Below are positions 24,231-34,025 of a stretch of DNA of 64,000 nucleotides, one piece after another. Under the pieces are notes generated by a model. It was given only the letters and a program-made list of their open reading frames with translations, was not told the origin of the DNA and made no database searches. The translations under genes were made by a program, and so were the position numbers. Position 1 is the first letter of the stretch. Each line of letters begins with the position of its first letter. The DNA is from JBJMQS01 sp045802605 (GTDB lineage Bacteria; Planctomycetota; Planctomycetia; Gemmatales; Gemmataceae), in the NCBI GenBank assembly GCA_045802605.1, contig JBJMQS010000053.1, positions 62,001 to 126,000 on the forward strand, read 5' to 3'.

Positions 24231-24704
24231 TCACCACGCAAAGTGCGCGAACGCCTTGTTGGCGTCGGCCATCTTGATGGTCGTATCGCGCTTGGACATC
24301 GCTTCGCCTTCGCGGCGATAAGCGGCCATGAACTCGTCGGCCAACACGAGAAACATCGGTTTGCCCGACTTGCCGCGCGACGCGTTGATGATCCATCGAA
24401 TAGAGAGGCTCTGCTGGCGATTTTTGTTCACCTGCATCGGCACCTGATAATTGGCGCCACCGACGCGGCGGGAGCGGACTTCCACCGACGGCTTGACATT
24501 TTCCACGGCCTGCGTGAAAACGTCGATCGGATTCACGTCGGGCATGCGCTTCTTAATCTGATCGAGCGCGTTGTAAAACACGCGGACTGCGGTCGCCTTC
24601 TTGCCATCGTGCATCAAGCAATTGATGAACTTGCTGGCGAGGAGCGAGTTGTACCGGGTGTCCGGCTTGAGGGTCGTGGCGCTGGCAGTTCTGTTCTTGG
24701 ACAT
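24231..24704 (-). CDS. rpsG: 30S ribosomal protein S7
   Basis: A 157-residue S7, which nucleates assembly of the 16S rRNA 3' domain and shapes the E/P-site region. Recognisable are YNSLLASKFINCLMHDGKKA, VEVRSRRVGGANYQVPMQV and, near the C-terminus, the helical EAMSKRDTTIKMADANKAFA. The length is normal. It lies 8 bases after a small Cys4 gene that separates it from rpsL. Confidence 0.97.
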   Translation of the reverse strand: MSKNRTASATTLKPDTRYNSLLASKFINCLMHDGKKATAVRVFYNALDQIKKRMPDVNPIDVFTQAVENVKPSVEVRSRRVGGANYQVPMQVNKNRQQSLSIRWIINASRGKSGKPMFLVLADEFMAAYRREGEAMSKRDTTIKMADANKAFAHFAW

Positions 24705-24711
24705 GATTCAG

Positions 24712-24954
24712 TTAGTTCCAAACAGGATCGGCTAGTACGGGCTTGACTCGCGCGGTTACCACTCGGACGTGACCCGCGGAGTCGAATATCACGTCGTTGA
24801 TTCGTTCACAGTGCGGGCACTTCAGGGCCTGGCAAACACAGTAGGGCCCTTCCGGCCCTTCCAATCCTCCTGACATGTGCAGCGTGGCCGAGATCGGCCC
24901 ATCGCACACCTGGCAATCATACGCTAACTCGACCACCGCAACCGTCAACGGCAT
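24712..24954 (-). CDS. Cys4 zinc-ribbon mini-protein between rpsL and rpsG
   Basis: An 80-residue protein: MPLTVAVVELAYDCQVCDGP ... YCVCQALKCPHCERIN. The CxxC pairs (CQVC, CPHC) suggest one zinc site. It sits inside the str operon between rpsL and rpsG, an unusual place for an insertion, and is close-packed on both sides. The product is unknown; co-expression with ribosomal proteins suggests a ribosome-linked role, but this is inference. The start at 24954 is preferred over an upstream in-frame ATG at 24990 that would begin inside rpsL. Confidence 0.62.
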   Translation of the reverse strand: MPLTVAVVELAYDCQVCDGPISATLHMSGGLEGPEGPYCVCQALKCPHCERINDVIFDSAGHVRVVTARVKPVLADPVWN

Positions 24955-24986
24955 GGCGGATCTCCTTGAATTGGCCGAGAGGAGGA

Positions 24987-25361
24987 TCACTTGCCTTCCC
25001 GCTTCGCCCCGTACTTGGAACGGGCTTGCTTGCGGTCAGAGACGCCCTGCGTATCGAGCACGCCGCGGACGATGTGGTAGCGAACGCCGGGCAAGTCACG
25101 GACGCGGCCGCCGCGCACCAACACGATGGAGTGCTCTTGCAGGTTGTGGCCTTCGCCAGGAATGTAGGCGGTGACTTCGATGCCGTTGGACAAGCGAACG
25201 CGGGCGACTTTACGCAGCGCCGAGTTCGGTTTCTTGGGCGTCATCGTTTTTACTTGGAGGCATACGCCGCGCTTCTGCGGGCAGCCTTGCATAGCAGGAT
25301 GCTTCGGCTTGGACCGCTGAGACACGCGCGGTTTGCGCACCAATTGATTAATCGTCGGCAT
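24987..25361 (-). CDS. rpsL: 30S ribosomal protein S12
   Basis: A 124-residue decoding-centre protein starting MPTINQLVRKPRVSQRSKPK. Conserved loops TPKKPNSALRKVARVRL and PGEGHNLQEHS are intact. In the second decoding loop the usual GGRVKDLPGVRY is GGRVRDLPGVRY, so residue 88 (codon at 25098-25100) is arginine. Lys-to-Arg at this site is a known streptomycin-resistance change in other bacteria. The first such site (TPKKPNS) keeps lysine. The start at 25361 is preferred to an upstream ATG at 25370. It is downstream of rpoC and a large palindrome. Confidence 0.97.
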   Translation of the reverse strand: MPTINQLVRKPRVSQRSKPKHPAMQGCPQKRGVCLQVKTMTPKKPNSALRKVARVRLSNGIEVTAYIPGEGHNLQEHSIVLVRGGRVRDLPGVRYHIVRGVLDTQGVSDRKQARSKYGAKREGK

Positions 25362-25451
25362 ACTCTCCACCTACATGGCCTGACCCGCAAACGGGATTAG
25401 GCTAGGTTAGGAACTCGATCACAAGCAAGCAAGGCGTCCATGTACCAAATA

Positions 25452-25507
25452 ACGAGCCGGAAGCCTTAGCGACGACGTCATTTCCGTCGCTAACGCTTCC
25501 GGCTCGT
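25452..25507. repeat. 22-bp palindrome between rpoC and rpsL
   Basis: ACGAGCCGGAAGC-C-TTAGCGAC pairs with GTCGCTAA-C-GCTTCCGGCTCGT across a 12-nt loop, with one mismatch. It lies 9 bases after the rpoC stop and looks like a terminator-type hairpin, which would partly separate rpoBC from rpsL-fusA transcription. Its word pattern (GAAGC..TAGCGA) recurs in the hairpin at 62406-62465. Confidence 0.6.
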
Positions 25508-25516
25508 CAGATTTCC

Positions 25517-28500
25517 CTACACTTCGGCCGGGGCTTCGGCCGTTTCGGGGGCATCTTCGTCCACGCCGTCGAGCAGTTCCGCATCGGTTGAGAGCGGCTC
25601 GGCATTCAGGCGAACCTCGCCGTCCTGATAGGTGCGGAAACCGGTGCCCGCCGGGATCAGGTGACCCAGGATCACGTTTTCCTTAAGGCCCACCAGGTTG
25701 TCCACCTTGCCGGCGAGTGCCGCTTCGGTGAGCACCTTGGTCGTCTCTTGGAAGCTGGCGGCGGAGATGAAGCTCTCCGATTGCACCGAGGCCTTGGTGA
25801 TGCCCAAAAGCACGGTCGAGCAGGTGGCTGGCTGCGGCGCGGTCTGCGTCGGCAGCTTCTTGACGCCTTCGGCCTCGAGCCGGGCTCGCTCTTCCTCGTA
25901 AGCCTCGCGGCTGACGATGCGGCCTTCCTCGAAGTGCGAAGTCGTCGGGTCCTTGATCTTCACGCACTCGGACAAGAGGCGCTGATTGACCTTTTGGAAC
26001 TCGAACTTGTCCATGACCGAGCCGGGCAACAAACCAGTGTCGCCCATTTCCTCGACACGGACCTTGCGAAGCATCTGCGAAACGATGATCTCGATGTGCT
26101 TGTCGTCGATATCCACGCGCTGGCTGCGGTAGACCGACTGCACTTCGCGGGTCAGATAGTTCTGCACCGCTTCGATGCCCGAGATTCGCAGAATGTCGTG
26201 CGGAACCAATGGCCCCTGAACCAGCGGATCGCCGGCTTTGACATAGTCGCCCGTGTGCACCCGCATGTGAGCATTGTTGGGCACCTGATGCTCGCGCTCG
26301 GTGCCGACCGGCTTGGCGTTGTTATCTTCCGGCTGCACCCAAAGCGTGCGCTTGCCGCGCTTACGTTCTCCCAAGCGCACGCGGCCTTCGACCTCGGCCA
26401 TGACGGCCGGGTCGCGCGGCTTCCGCGCTTCGAAGATCTCGGTGACGCGAGGCAAACCGCCGGTGATGTCCTGCGTGCCCTTGGCCTCGCGCGGCGTCTT
26501 GGCGAGCAGCGAGCCGGCGGTGATCACATCGCCATTGCGCACTTCGAGGTACGCCCGCTCGGGGATGTAATACGCAGCCAAGCTTTGGCCACGCTCGTCT
26601 TCGATGACGATCTGCGGATGCAACTCGCCCTTGTGTTCTTGAATCATCAAACGCATAGCGCCGGAGGAATCCTTTTCCTCTTTCAGCGTTTCGCCGCGGA
26701 TGATGTCCACGAACTTCACGCGGCCGCCCGACTCGCCGAGAATCGGCGTCATGTGCGGGTCCCACTTGGCGAGCACATGGCCGGCGTGGACCATTTCGCC
26801 TTCTTTGACCGCGAGAATCGAACCGTTGGGCACCGGATACGATTCGAGCATCTGGCCCTTGGGCCCGAGAATCTGCACCTCGCCGTTTCGCGTGAGGGCC
26901 ACGCGCTCGCCGAGGTTGTTAACCACGGCTTTGACGCGCTCGAAGCGAATCGTGCCGCTCTTCTTCGGCTTGATTTCGCTCTCTTCGACTTCACCCTTGG
27001 CCACGCCGCCGATGTGGAAAGTACGCATCGTGAGCTGCGTGCCCGGCTCGCCGATCGATTGAGCGGCGATAATGCCGACGGCCATGCCTTCTTCGACCAT
27101 GTTGCCGGTCGCGAGGTCCATGCCGTAGCAGAGCCGGCAGACGCCGAGTTCCGCCTGGCAGGTCATTGGGCTGCGGACGACGAGCTTATCGATGTTGAGC
27201 TGCTCGATCTTCGTCGCGATTGACGGCGTGATCATGTCGTTTTCATCGACGATCAATTCGCCATTCAAGTCGTAAATCGGATTGCGGCAGACCCGGCCGC
27301 GGATTGATTCGGACAGCGGCCGTTCGACTTCTTCACCCTTGTACAGCACGCCCTTGGTCACGCCTTGCGTCGTGCCGCAGTCGTGGCAAGTGACCACGAC
27401 ATTCTGCGCGACGTCGGCGAGCTTACGGGTGAGGTAACCCGAGTCTGCGGTCTTGAGAGCCGTGTCGGCGAGACCCTTACGGGCACCGTGGGTACTCGAG
27501 AAGTACTCCAGCACCGAGAGGCCTTCGCGGAAGTTGGCCTTAATCGGCGTCTCGATGATCTGGCCCGATGGCTTGGCCATGAGACCACGCATGCCGGCGA
27601 GCTGACGAATCTGCTCGACGCCACCGCGGGCACCGGAGTGGGCCATCAGGAAGATGGGGTTCAGGTATGGCTTGCCGCCGCGACGGTCGTCGCGAAGCTG
27701 GGCCATCATCTGCCGGGTAATGTCATCGCGGACGCTGGTCCACTCGTCGATGACCTTGTTGTAGCGCTCTTGGTTCGTAATGATGCCGCGCTCGTACTGC
27801 TTGGTCACCTTGTCAACGCGCTTTTCGGCTTCGCGGAGCAGGTGCTCCTTGTTGGCCGGGGTGCGGAGGTCGTCGGTGGCGAAGCTCAAGCCCGAGCGAG
27901 TCGATTCGCGGAAGCCGATCTCTTTCATGCGGTCGAGCAGCGCGATCGTCTCGCGCCGGCCCAGTTGCTGATAGCAATCGGCAATGATTCGGCTCAAGTG
28001 CTTCGAGCTGAGCGACAGATCGTAATAGGACATGCGCGGGCTGAGGATGTCATTGAAGATGACCCGGCCCACGGTGGTCTTTACCAAACCGTTCGGGTTG
28101 CGCTGTAGCTCATCGACCAAGATGCGGTCTTTTTCGCCGCGGATTTCGCCGATGACATGCTTTTCAATCGGAACGCGCACATAAATGGGAGCGTGCACGC
28201 CCAGCTTACCGAGACTGAACGCGGTGAACACCTCGGCGGTGCTGTGGAAGGTCATGCTGTCGCCGGCTTCGACCTTGTCACCCATCTCACCGCGGCCAGC
28301 GGTGAGATAGTAGCAACCCATCACGATGTCTTGCGACGGCGTGATAATCGGCTGACCATTGGCCGGGCTAAAGATGTTGTTGGTGGACATCATCAGCACC
28401 GTCGCTTCGACCTGAGCTTCAATTGAGAGCGGCAGGTGAACGGCCATCTGGTCGCCGTCGAAGTCAGCGTTGAAGCCTTTGCAGACGAGCGGATGGATGC

Positions 28501-29866
28501 GAATGGCGTTGCCTTCGATCAACACCGGCTCAAACGCCTGGATACCCATGCGGTGGAGCGTCGGCGCACGATTGAGCAGCACCGCGTGAGTCTTCGTGAC
28601 TTCTTCGAGAATATCCCAAACCTGCTCGTCTTTGCGCTCGAGCATCTTCTTGGCCGACTTGATCGTGTCGGCGTGCTGGAGCTCTTTGAGCCGGCGAATG
28701 ATGAACGGCTGGAACAACTCGAGCGCGATCTTCTTGGGCAGACCGCACTGGTGCAGCTTGAGTTCGGGGCCGACGACGATAACCGACCGGGCCGAGTAAT
28801 CGACGCGCTTGCCGAGCAAGTTTTCGCGGAACCGGCCCTGCTTGCCCTTGATCATGTCGGTGAGCGACTTGAGCGGCCGGTTCGACGAACCGAGCACGGG
28901 CCGCTTACAACGATTGTTGTCGAAGAGAGCATCGACCGACTGCTGAAGCATCCGCTTCTCGTTGCGGATGATCACTTCCGGCGCATTGAGATCTACCAGC
29001 TTCTTCAACCGGTTGTTGCGGTTGATGATTCGGCGATACAGATCGTTCAAGTCCGACGTCGCGAAGTTGCCCGAATCGAGCAACACGAGCGGACGAAGGT
29101 CCGGCGGGATAACCGGAATGCACTCGAGCACCATCCAGTCGGCCTTGTTGGAGCTGTCGCGCAGGCTTTCGATAATCTTGAGCCGCTTGACGAGGTCTTT
29201 CAGTTTGGCCTTGGACGGCTTGTCTTTCTTGCTCTCGGCGTAGAGCTTATCGCGGAGCTTCTTCGACTCATCGACGAGATTCAATTTTTCGAGCAGCTTC
29301 TTCACTGCCTCGGCGCCCATGTCGGCTTCGAACGTGTCGCCCAACTCGGCGCGCTTCTGTCGATATTCGTCTTCGGTGAGAAGCTGGCGCTCTTTGAGTG
29401 GGGTCTCGCCGGGATCGACCACCACGTAGTCCTGGAAGTAAATGACCTTTTCCAGGCTGCTGGTCTTCATGTCTAACAGCGTGCCCAAGCGGCTCGGCAT
29501 CGCTTTGAAGAACCAGATATGCACGACCGGCGCGGCCAATTCGATATGGCCCATGCGCTTGCGACGGACGCGCGAGTGCGTCACTTTTACGCCGCAGCGA
29601 TCGCAGATCATGCCCTTGTACTTCATGCCGCGGTATTTGCCGCAGGCGCATTCCCAGTCCTTCTCGGGCCCGAAGATGCGTTCGCAGAACAGGCCGTCTT
29701 TTTCCGGACGGTAGGTGCGGTAGTTGATGGTTTCCGGCTTCTTGATTTCGCCGAAAGACCATGAGCGAATGTCATGCGGGCTCGCCAAGCTGATGCGAAC
29801 CGCGCCGTAATCGTTGATCCGGTCGTAGCTAGTTTCCGTACCGGTTTGTGTCGTCGCAGTGCTCAT
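25517..29866 (-). CDS. rpoC: RNA polymerase subunit beta'
   Basis: A ~1449-residue beta' subunit. The N-terminal zinc site reads CACGKYRGMKYKGMICDRCG. The active-site Mg-binding loop is GFNADFDGDQMAVHLPL, and the bridge-helix/trigger-loop region contains MTMRTFHIGG-type sequence (TQLTMRTFHIGGVA). The second zinc site is around CRLCYGMDLA. The length is near the usual ~1400 with a short acidic C-terminal tail (ETAEAPAEV). I prefer ATG 29866, which has GGGGGAA just upstream, over GTG 29878. It is 60 bases after rpoB, the standard rpoBC arrangement. Confidence 0.97.
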   Translation of the reverse strand: MSTATTQTGTETSYDRINDYGAVRISLASPHDIRSWSFGEIKKPETINYRTYRPEKDGLFCERIFGPEKDWECACGKYRGMKYKGMICDRCGVKVTHSRVRRKRMGHIELAAPVVHIWFFKAMPSRLGTLLDMKTSSLEKVIYFQDYVVVDPGETPLKERQLLTEDEYRQKRAELGDTFEADMGAEAVKKLLEKLNLVDESKKLRDKLYAESKKDKPSKAKLKDLVKRLKIIESLRDSSNKADWMVLECIPVIPPDLRPLVLLDSGNFATSDLNDLYRRIINRNNRLKKLVDLNAPEVIIRNEKRMLQQSVDALFDNNRCKRPVLGSSNRPLKSLTDMIKGKQGRFRENLLGKRVDYSARSVIVVGPELKLHQCGLPKKIALELFQPFIIRRLKELQHADTIKSAKKMLERKDEQVWDILEEVTKTHAVLLNRAPTLHRMGIQAFEPVLIEGNAIRIHPLVCKGFNADFDGDQMAVHLPLSIEAQVEATVLMMSTNNIFSPANGQPIITPSQDIVMGCYYLTAGRGEMGDKVEAGDSMTFHSTAEVFTAFSLGKLGVHAPIYVRVPIEKHVIGEIRGEKDRILVDELQRNPNGLVKTTVGRVIFNDILSPRMSYYDLSLSSKHLSRIIADCYQQLGRRETIALLDRMKEIGFRESTRSGLSFATDDLRTPANKEHLLREAEKRVDKVTKQYERGIITNQERYNKVIDEWTSVRDDITRQMMAQLRDDRRGGKPYLNPIFLMAHSGARGGVEQIRQLAGMRGLMAKPSGQIIETPIKANFREGLSVLEYFSSTHGARKGLADTALKTADSGYLTRKLADVAQNVVVTCHDCGTTQGVTKGVLYKGEEVERPLSESIRGRVCRNPIYDLNGELIVDENDMITPSIATKIEQLNIDKLVVRSPMTCQAELGVCRLCYGMDLATGNMVEEGMAVGIIAAQSIGEPGTQLTMRTFHIGGVAKGEVEESEIKPKKSGTIRFERVKAVVNNLGERVALTRNGEVQILGPKGQMLESYPVPNGSILAVKEGEMVHAGHVLAKWDPHMTPILGESGGRVKFVDIIRGETLKEEKDSSGAMRLMIQEHKGELHPQIVIEDERGQSLAAYYIPERAYLEVRNGDVITAGSLLAKTPREAKGTQDITGGLPRVTEIFEARKPRDPAVMAEVEGRVRLGERKRGKRTLWVQPEDNNAKPVGTEREHQVPNNAHMRVHTGDYVKAGDPLVQGPLVPHDILRISGIEAVQNYLTREVQSVYRSQRVDIDDKHIEIIVSQMLRKVRVEEMGDTGLLPGSVMDKFEFQKVNQRLLSECVKIKDPTTSHFEEGRIVSREAYEEERARLEAEGVKKLPTQTAPQPATCSTVLLGITKASVQSESFISAASFQETTKVLTEAALAGKVDNLVGLKENVILGHLIPAGTGFRTYQDGEVRLNAEPLSTDAELLDGVDEDAPETAEAPAEV

Positions 29867-29927
29867 CTTTTCCCCCACAACCGATGATGAGTGTCAAAAC
29901 GCGCCGCCAGCATGCTGGCGGTCGCGG

Positions 29928-32900
29928 TTAAATTCGTTGTTTTTTCTCAAGCTGCATGTTCAATCCGAGTCCGCGGATCTCGTGCGTGAGCACATCGAAG
30001 CTGGCGGGTGTGCCGGCTTCGAGTGTGTTCTCGCCTTTGACCATGGACTCGTAGATCTTTGTCCGGCCTTCGACGTCGTCGGACTTGACCGTGAGCAGTT
30101 CCTGCAACACGTAAGCCGCGCCGTAGGCTTCGAGGGCCCAGACTTCCATTTCGCCGAATCGCTGGCCGCCAAAGCGGGCTTTGCCGCCGAGCGGTTGCTG
30201 CGTGATGAGCGAGTATGGTCCGGTCGCTCGCGCGTGCACCTTGTCGTCAACAAGGTGATGCAGCTTGAGCATGTAGATGAAGCCGACAGTGACTTTCTGC
30301 TCGAACTGCTCGCCGGTGCGGCCGTCGAACAAGTAACTCTTACCGGACTCGTCAATTCCCGCTTCCTTCATGGCCGCGCGGATTTCTTCTTCGGTCGCTC
30401 CGTCGAAGACGGGCGTGACCGCTTTGAAGCCGAGCTTCGCGGCGGCGTAACCCAAGTGGGTTTCGAGAATTTGACCCACGTTCATACGGCTCGGCACACC
30501 GAGCGGGTTGAGCAGAATGTCCACGGGGGTACCGTCGGCGAGGTAAGGCATGTCCTCGACGGGCAGCACCTTGGAGATGACGCCCTTGTTGCCGTGACGG
30601 CCGGCCATCTTGTCACCGACCGAAATCACGCGCTTGGTAGCGACGTAGACCTTCACCATTTGCTGCACGCCGGAGGGGAGTTCGTCGCCGCGCTTGAGCG
30701 AATTGAGCTTGCGCTCGCGCTCCTCGGCGTAGAACTGAATCCGCTCGTTGTGCTTGGCGTAGGAGTCGTGCGCGGCCTTCTGGCGATCGGGGCTGCGGAT
30801 GTCGAGCGAATCGATCTTGAAGGCAACGGCCTGGTCGGCGACCGCCTTGTCGTCCTTTTCATGGCCGAGCGCTTTGCCCGAGTCGGGGTCTTTGATTTCC
30901 TTCTTGTCAAGGATCGTTTCGAGCTCGGTCACCATGGTGCGGAAGTGATCCGCGATCCGCTTGGCGTAGCTCGCTTCGATATCCTTCTGCAGCTTGTCGA
31001 GCTCCTTGCGCTCGTCTTCGGTGAGGCTTGCCTTGCGGCTAAAGCGCTGCGTTTCGATGACGACGCCTTCGACGCCGGAGGGAACTTCGAGGCTATCGTT
31101 CTTCACGTCTTCGCCGGCGCGGCCGAAGATGGCATGCAAGAGCTTCTCTTCCGGAGTCAGTTCGCTGCGCGACTTCGGCGAGACCTTGCCGACGAGCACA
31201 TCGCCCGGCACGACATAGGTGCCGACGCGGACGACGCCGTGATCATCGAGGTTGGAGAGAGCCTTCGGCGAGACATTGGGAATGTCGCGCGTGAACTCTT
31301 CCTTGCCGAGCTTGGTCTCGCGGATTTCGAGCTCAAACTCTTCGATGTGCAGCGACGTGTAGGTGTCGTTGGCGACGAGGCGCTCGCTGATGATGATCGC
31401 GTCTTCGAAGTTGTAACCGTCCCATGACATGAACGCGACGAGCACGTTGCGGCCCAGCGCCAATTCGCCATCGCAAGTGGCGGCTCCATCGGCGATGATT
31501 TGGCCCTTCTTGACTTTTTGCCCGGGGCGCACGATCGGCTTCTGATTGAGGCAGGTTCGTTCGTTAAGCCCGGTGAACTTGCGCAGCAAGTACTCACGTT
31601 CATCGACGCGGATGCGCTCGGCATCCACGTAGGTAACCGTGCCGGCCTTCTCGGCTTTCACGACCATGCCGCTGTTGTAAGCGACGTCCCGCTCCAGCCC
31701 CGTAGCGACCAACGCCGGCTCGGTGACCAACAGCGGCACCGCTTGGCGCTGCATATTGGAACCCATGAGCGCGCGATTGGCGTCGTCGTGCTCCAAGAAC
31801 GGGATCAAGCCGGCGGAGACGCCGACCATCTGCTTCGGCGACACGTCGATGTACTGCAGCTTCTCCGATGGCGCCATCAAGAAGTCGCCGCCGTAGCGCG
31901 CGATCACTTTGTCGTGATGCAGCTTGTCGCCTTCCGACGGCGTGTCGGCCGGCGCGAGGTAAGCCTGCGACTCTTCATCGGCTCGAAGCCAATGAATGTC
32001 GTCCTTGTGCGACCCGAGCTTGCGATTATGCACCTTGCGATACGGCGTCGTGAGGAAGCCGTAGTCATCCACGCGTGCATAAACTGAGAGGCTCGAAATC
32101 AAACCGATGTTCGTGCCTTCGGGCGTCTCGATCGGGCAAATGCGCCCATAGTGCGAGATGTGCACGTCGCGCACTTCGAAGCCGGCGCGTTTACGATTCA
32201 AGCCGCCCGGCCCGAGGGCCGAGAGACGCCGCTCGTGCGTGAGCTGCGCGAGCGGATTGGTTTGGTCAACGACCTGGCTCAACTCGCTGCGGCCGAAGAA
32301 GTACTCGATCGCGGCAGACACGCTCTTCGGATTAATCAGCGATCGCGGCGTCATGTCTTCTTGATCGCGGATCGACATGCGCTCTTGCACGGTGCGGCGA
32401 AGCTTGAGGAAGCCCTTGCGCAATTCGTCGGCAGCCAACTCGTCGATCGTGCGCAAACGGCGATTGCCCAGGTGGTCGATATCATCCACCGGCCCTTTGG
32501 TTTCCCGCAGGTTGAGCAAGTAGCGGATCGCCTGCACGTAATCGTCCGACGTCAGCGTCATTTCGCCTTCGTCGGTCTTCAGGCCGAACTTGCGGTTGAT
32601 GCGGAACCGGCCCACCTTTCCGAGGCGGTAACGGTTGGCATCCTGGAACTTCTCTTTGAAGAGTTCCCTGGCCTTTTCCAACTGCGGCGGGTTGCCTGGA
32701 CGCAACCGCTGGTAGATCTTGAGCAGCGACTCTTCGTGAGTGCGGGTGTTATCTTCCGCCAACGAAGCGATGACGATGTTCTCTTTCGGCTGGGGCAAAT
32801 AGGTCACCGAGGTAATACCCGAAGCGGTGATCTTGTCCACGACTTCGGCGGAGAACTTGCCGCCTGAATCGAGATACACCTCACCCGTTTCGGGGTCGAT

Positions 32901-33659
32901 CACGTCGCCGACGGCAATACCGGGCAATTCCGGCGTGCCGATGAGTTTCTCGCGCAGATCGCGCGCGTTCGTCTTGGTGGTGAGAATGTCGTCGTTGTGG
33001 AAGGTCCGCAGAATCATTTCGTCGCTGGAGTACTTCGGATCCATGGCACGCAACAGCGTCATGGCCGAGAACTTACCGGACTGGTCGATACGGACGCCGA
33101 GCGTCTCTTTCTTGGTGACGTTGATTTCGATCCAACTGCCGCGTTCCGGAATGATGCGGCAGGAGTAGGATCGGCGGTCGCCGGAATCCGCATCGGTGAC
33201 GAAATCGACGCCGGGTGAGCGGTGAAGCTGGCTGACGACGACGCGCTCGGCACCGTTGATGATGAACTCGCCGCCACCGATCATGATCGGCATGTCGCCG
33301 AGATAGACTTCTTCTTCAACCGGCTGATCCTTGCGCAAGCGCAGCCACACGCGGAACGGCCTGCCGTAGGTCAGACGGAGCTGCCGGCATTCGGTTGGGT
33401 CGTAGCGGGGCTTGCCGAGCTCGTAGCGGATGTACTCGAGACTCAGCTTCTTGTCGTAGCTCTCGATCGGAAAAATCTCTTGCAGCACACCTTCGAGGCC
33501 GATAGCCTCGCGCTTGTTCGGCGGGATGTCGAGCTGCAAGAAGCGCTCGTAGGAGCGCGTTTGCACATCGGTCAATGGCGGGACTTCCACCGCGTCACCG
33601 GCGCGGCCGAAGTCACGGATTTTGTTTGGTCGAATCGTGCGTTGTGCCGGGATGGCCAT
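29928..33659 (-). CDS. rpoB: RNA polymerase subunit beta
   Basis: A 1243-residue beta subunit. The rifampicin-pocket region reads GRSELSQVVDQTNPLAQLTH, then RRLSALGPGGL. Relative to Escherichia coli, positions 510, 514, 515 and 518 differ (Gln to Glu, Phe to Val, Met to Val, Asn to Thr); their effect on drug binding is not known from sequence alone. The catalytic-core segment RHGNKGVISKV and the C-terminal GGKARFGGQRFGEMEVWALE are intact. The gene starts 311 bases after a hairpin that follows rplL. Confidence 0.97.
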   Translation of the reverse strand: MAIPAQRTIRPNKIRDFGRAGDAVEVPPLTDVQTRSYERFLQLDIPPNKREAIGLEGVLQEIFPIESYDKKLSLEYIRYELGKPRYDPTECRQLRLTYGRPFRVWLRLRKDQPVEEEVYLGDMPIMIGGGEFIINGAERVVVSQLHRSPGVDFVTDADSGDRRSYSCRIIPERGSWIEINVTKKETLGVRIDQSGKFSAMTLLRAMDPKYSSDEMILRTFHNDDILTTKTNARDLREKLIGTPELPGIAVGDVIDPETGEVYLDSGGKFSAEVVDKITASGITSVTYLPQPKENIVIASLAEDNTRTHEESLLKIYQRLRPGNPPQLEKARELFKEKFQDANRYRLGKVGRFRINRKFGLKTDEGEMTLTSDDYVQAIRYLLNLRETKGPVDDIDHLGNRRLRTIDELAADELRKGFLKLRRTVQERMSIRDQEDMTPRSLINPKSVSAAIEYFFGRSELSQVVDQTNPLAQLTHERRLSALGPGGLNRKRAGFEVRDVHISHYGRICPIETPEGTNIGLISSLSVYARVDDYGFLTTPYRKVHNRKLGSHKDDIHWLRADEESQAYLAPADTPSEGDKLHHDKVIARYGGDFLMAPSEKLQYIDVSPKQMVGVSAGLIPFLEHDDANRALMGSNMQRQAVPLLVTEPALVATGLERDVAYNSGMVVKAEKAGTVTYVDAERIRVDEREYLLRKFTGLNERTCLNQKPIVRPGQKVKKGQIIADGAATCDGELALGRNVLVAFMSWDGYNFEDAIIISERLVANDTYTSLHIEEFELEIRETKLGKEEFTRDIPNVSPKALSNLDDHGVVRVGTYVVPGDVLVGKVSPKSRSELTPEEKLLHAIFGRAGEDVKNDSLEVPSGVEGVVIETQRFSRKASLTEDERKELDKLQKDIEASYAKRIADHFRTMVTELETILDKKEIKDPDSGKALGHEKDDKAVADQAVAFKIDSLDIRSPDRQKAAHDSYAKHNERIQFYAEERERKLNSLKRGDELPSGVQQMVKVYVATKRVISVGDKMAGRHGNKGVISKVLPVEDMPYLADGTPVDILLNPLGVPSRMNVGQILETHLGYAAAKLGFKAVTPVFDGATEEEIRAAMKEAGIDESGKSYLFDGRTGEQFEQKVTVGFIYMLKLHHLVDDKVHARATGPYSLITQQPLGGKARFGGQRFGEMEVWALEAYGAAYVLQELLTVKSDDVEGRTKIYESMVKGENTLEAGTPASFDVLTHEIRGLGLNMQLEKKQRI

Positions 33660-33931
33660 GGCAATCGGTCTCCCCCAAAATGCCGTAACGCCGACCTCGC
33701 CTGCTCAATGGCTCAGGCGGTTCGGTTCGGCACGGTGGTGTTCAGCAGACGTTCGTCACGCAGGAGTGCGTCAAAGCGGCAGCGTCCGTGCGGCCAAGCC
33801 CCACCCAACACGCGACGGTATCGACCGTGCCGATGTTGAGCAGGACGTTCCAGGATATTAGATTGTGGAAGGCCCAAATTTCAGTTGACATTACCACGAG
33901 ATTAATGTAACCCTCCTAGTCCGCTTTTGTC

Positions 33932-33945
33932 CATCTGTACAGATG
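33932..33945. promoter_or_regulatory. 14-bp palindrome CATCTGTACAGATG upstream of rpoB
   Basis: A perfect dyad 273 bases upstream of the rpoB start. The sequence is operator-like, but no regulator or promoter could be linked to it. Confidence 0.35.
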
Positions 33946-33970
33946 TACCCTAGCCGACACCAACAATGAA

Positions 33971-34007
33971 GCAGGCGGATTCGGGACAATGTCCCGAATC
34001 CGCCTGC
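33971..34007 (-). terminator. 18-bp perfect hairpin after rplL (attenuator-like)
   Basis: GCAGGCGGATTCGGGACA and its exact complement around a single central base, starting 19 bases after the rplL stop. The minus-strand side lacks a long T-run, so partial termination or RNase processing is more likely than full termination. Confidence 0.6.
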
Positions 34008-34025
34008 GACTTTTGGACACTTGGG

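Larger units (their letters stand above)
33660..34025. other. rplL-rpoB intergenic region with regulatory hairpin
   Basis: 366 bases without a gene. On the minus strand it first meets the hairpin 33971-34007, then a 14-bp palindrome CATCTGTACAGATG (33932-33945), then an A+T-rich segment before the rpoB leader. In Escherichia coli this junction holds an attenuator and an RNase III site, so a comparable control point here is plausible. Confidence 0.5.
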
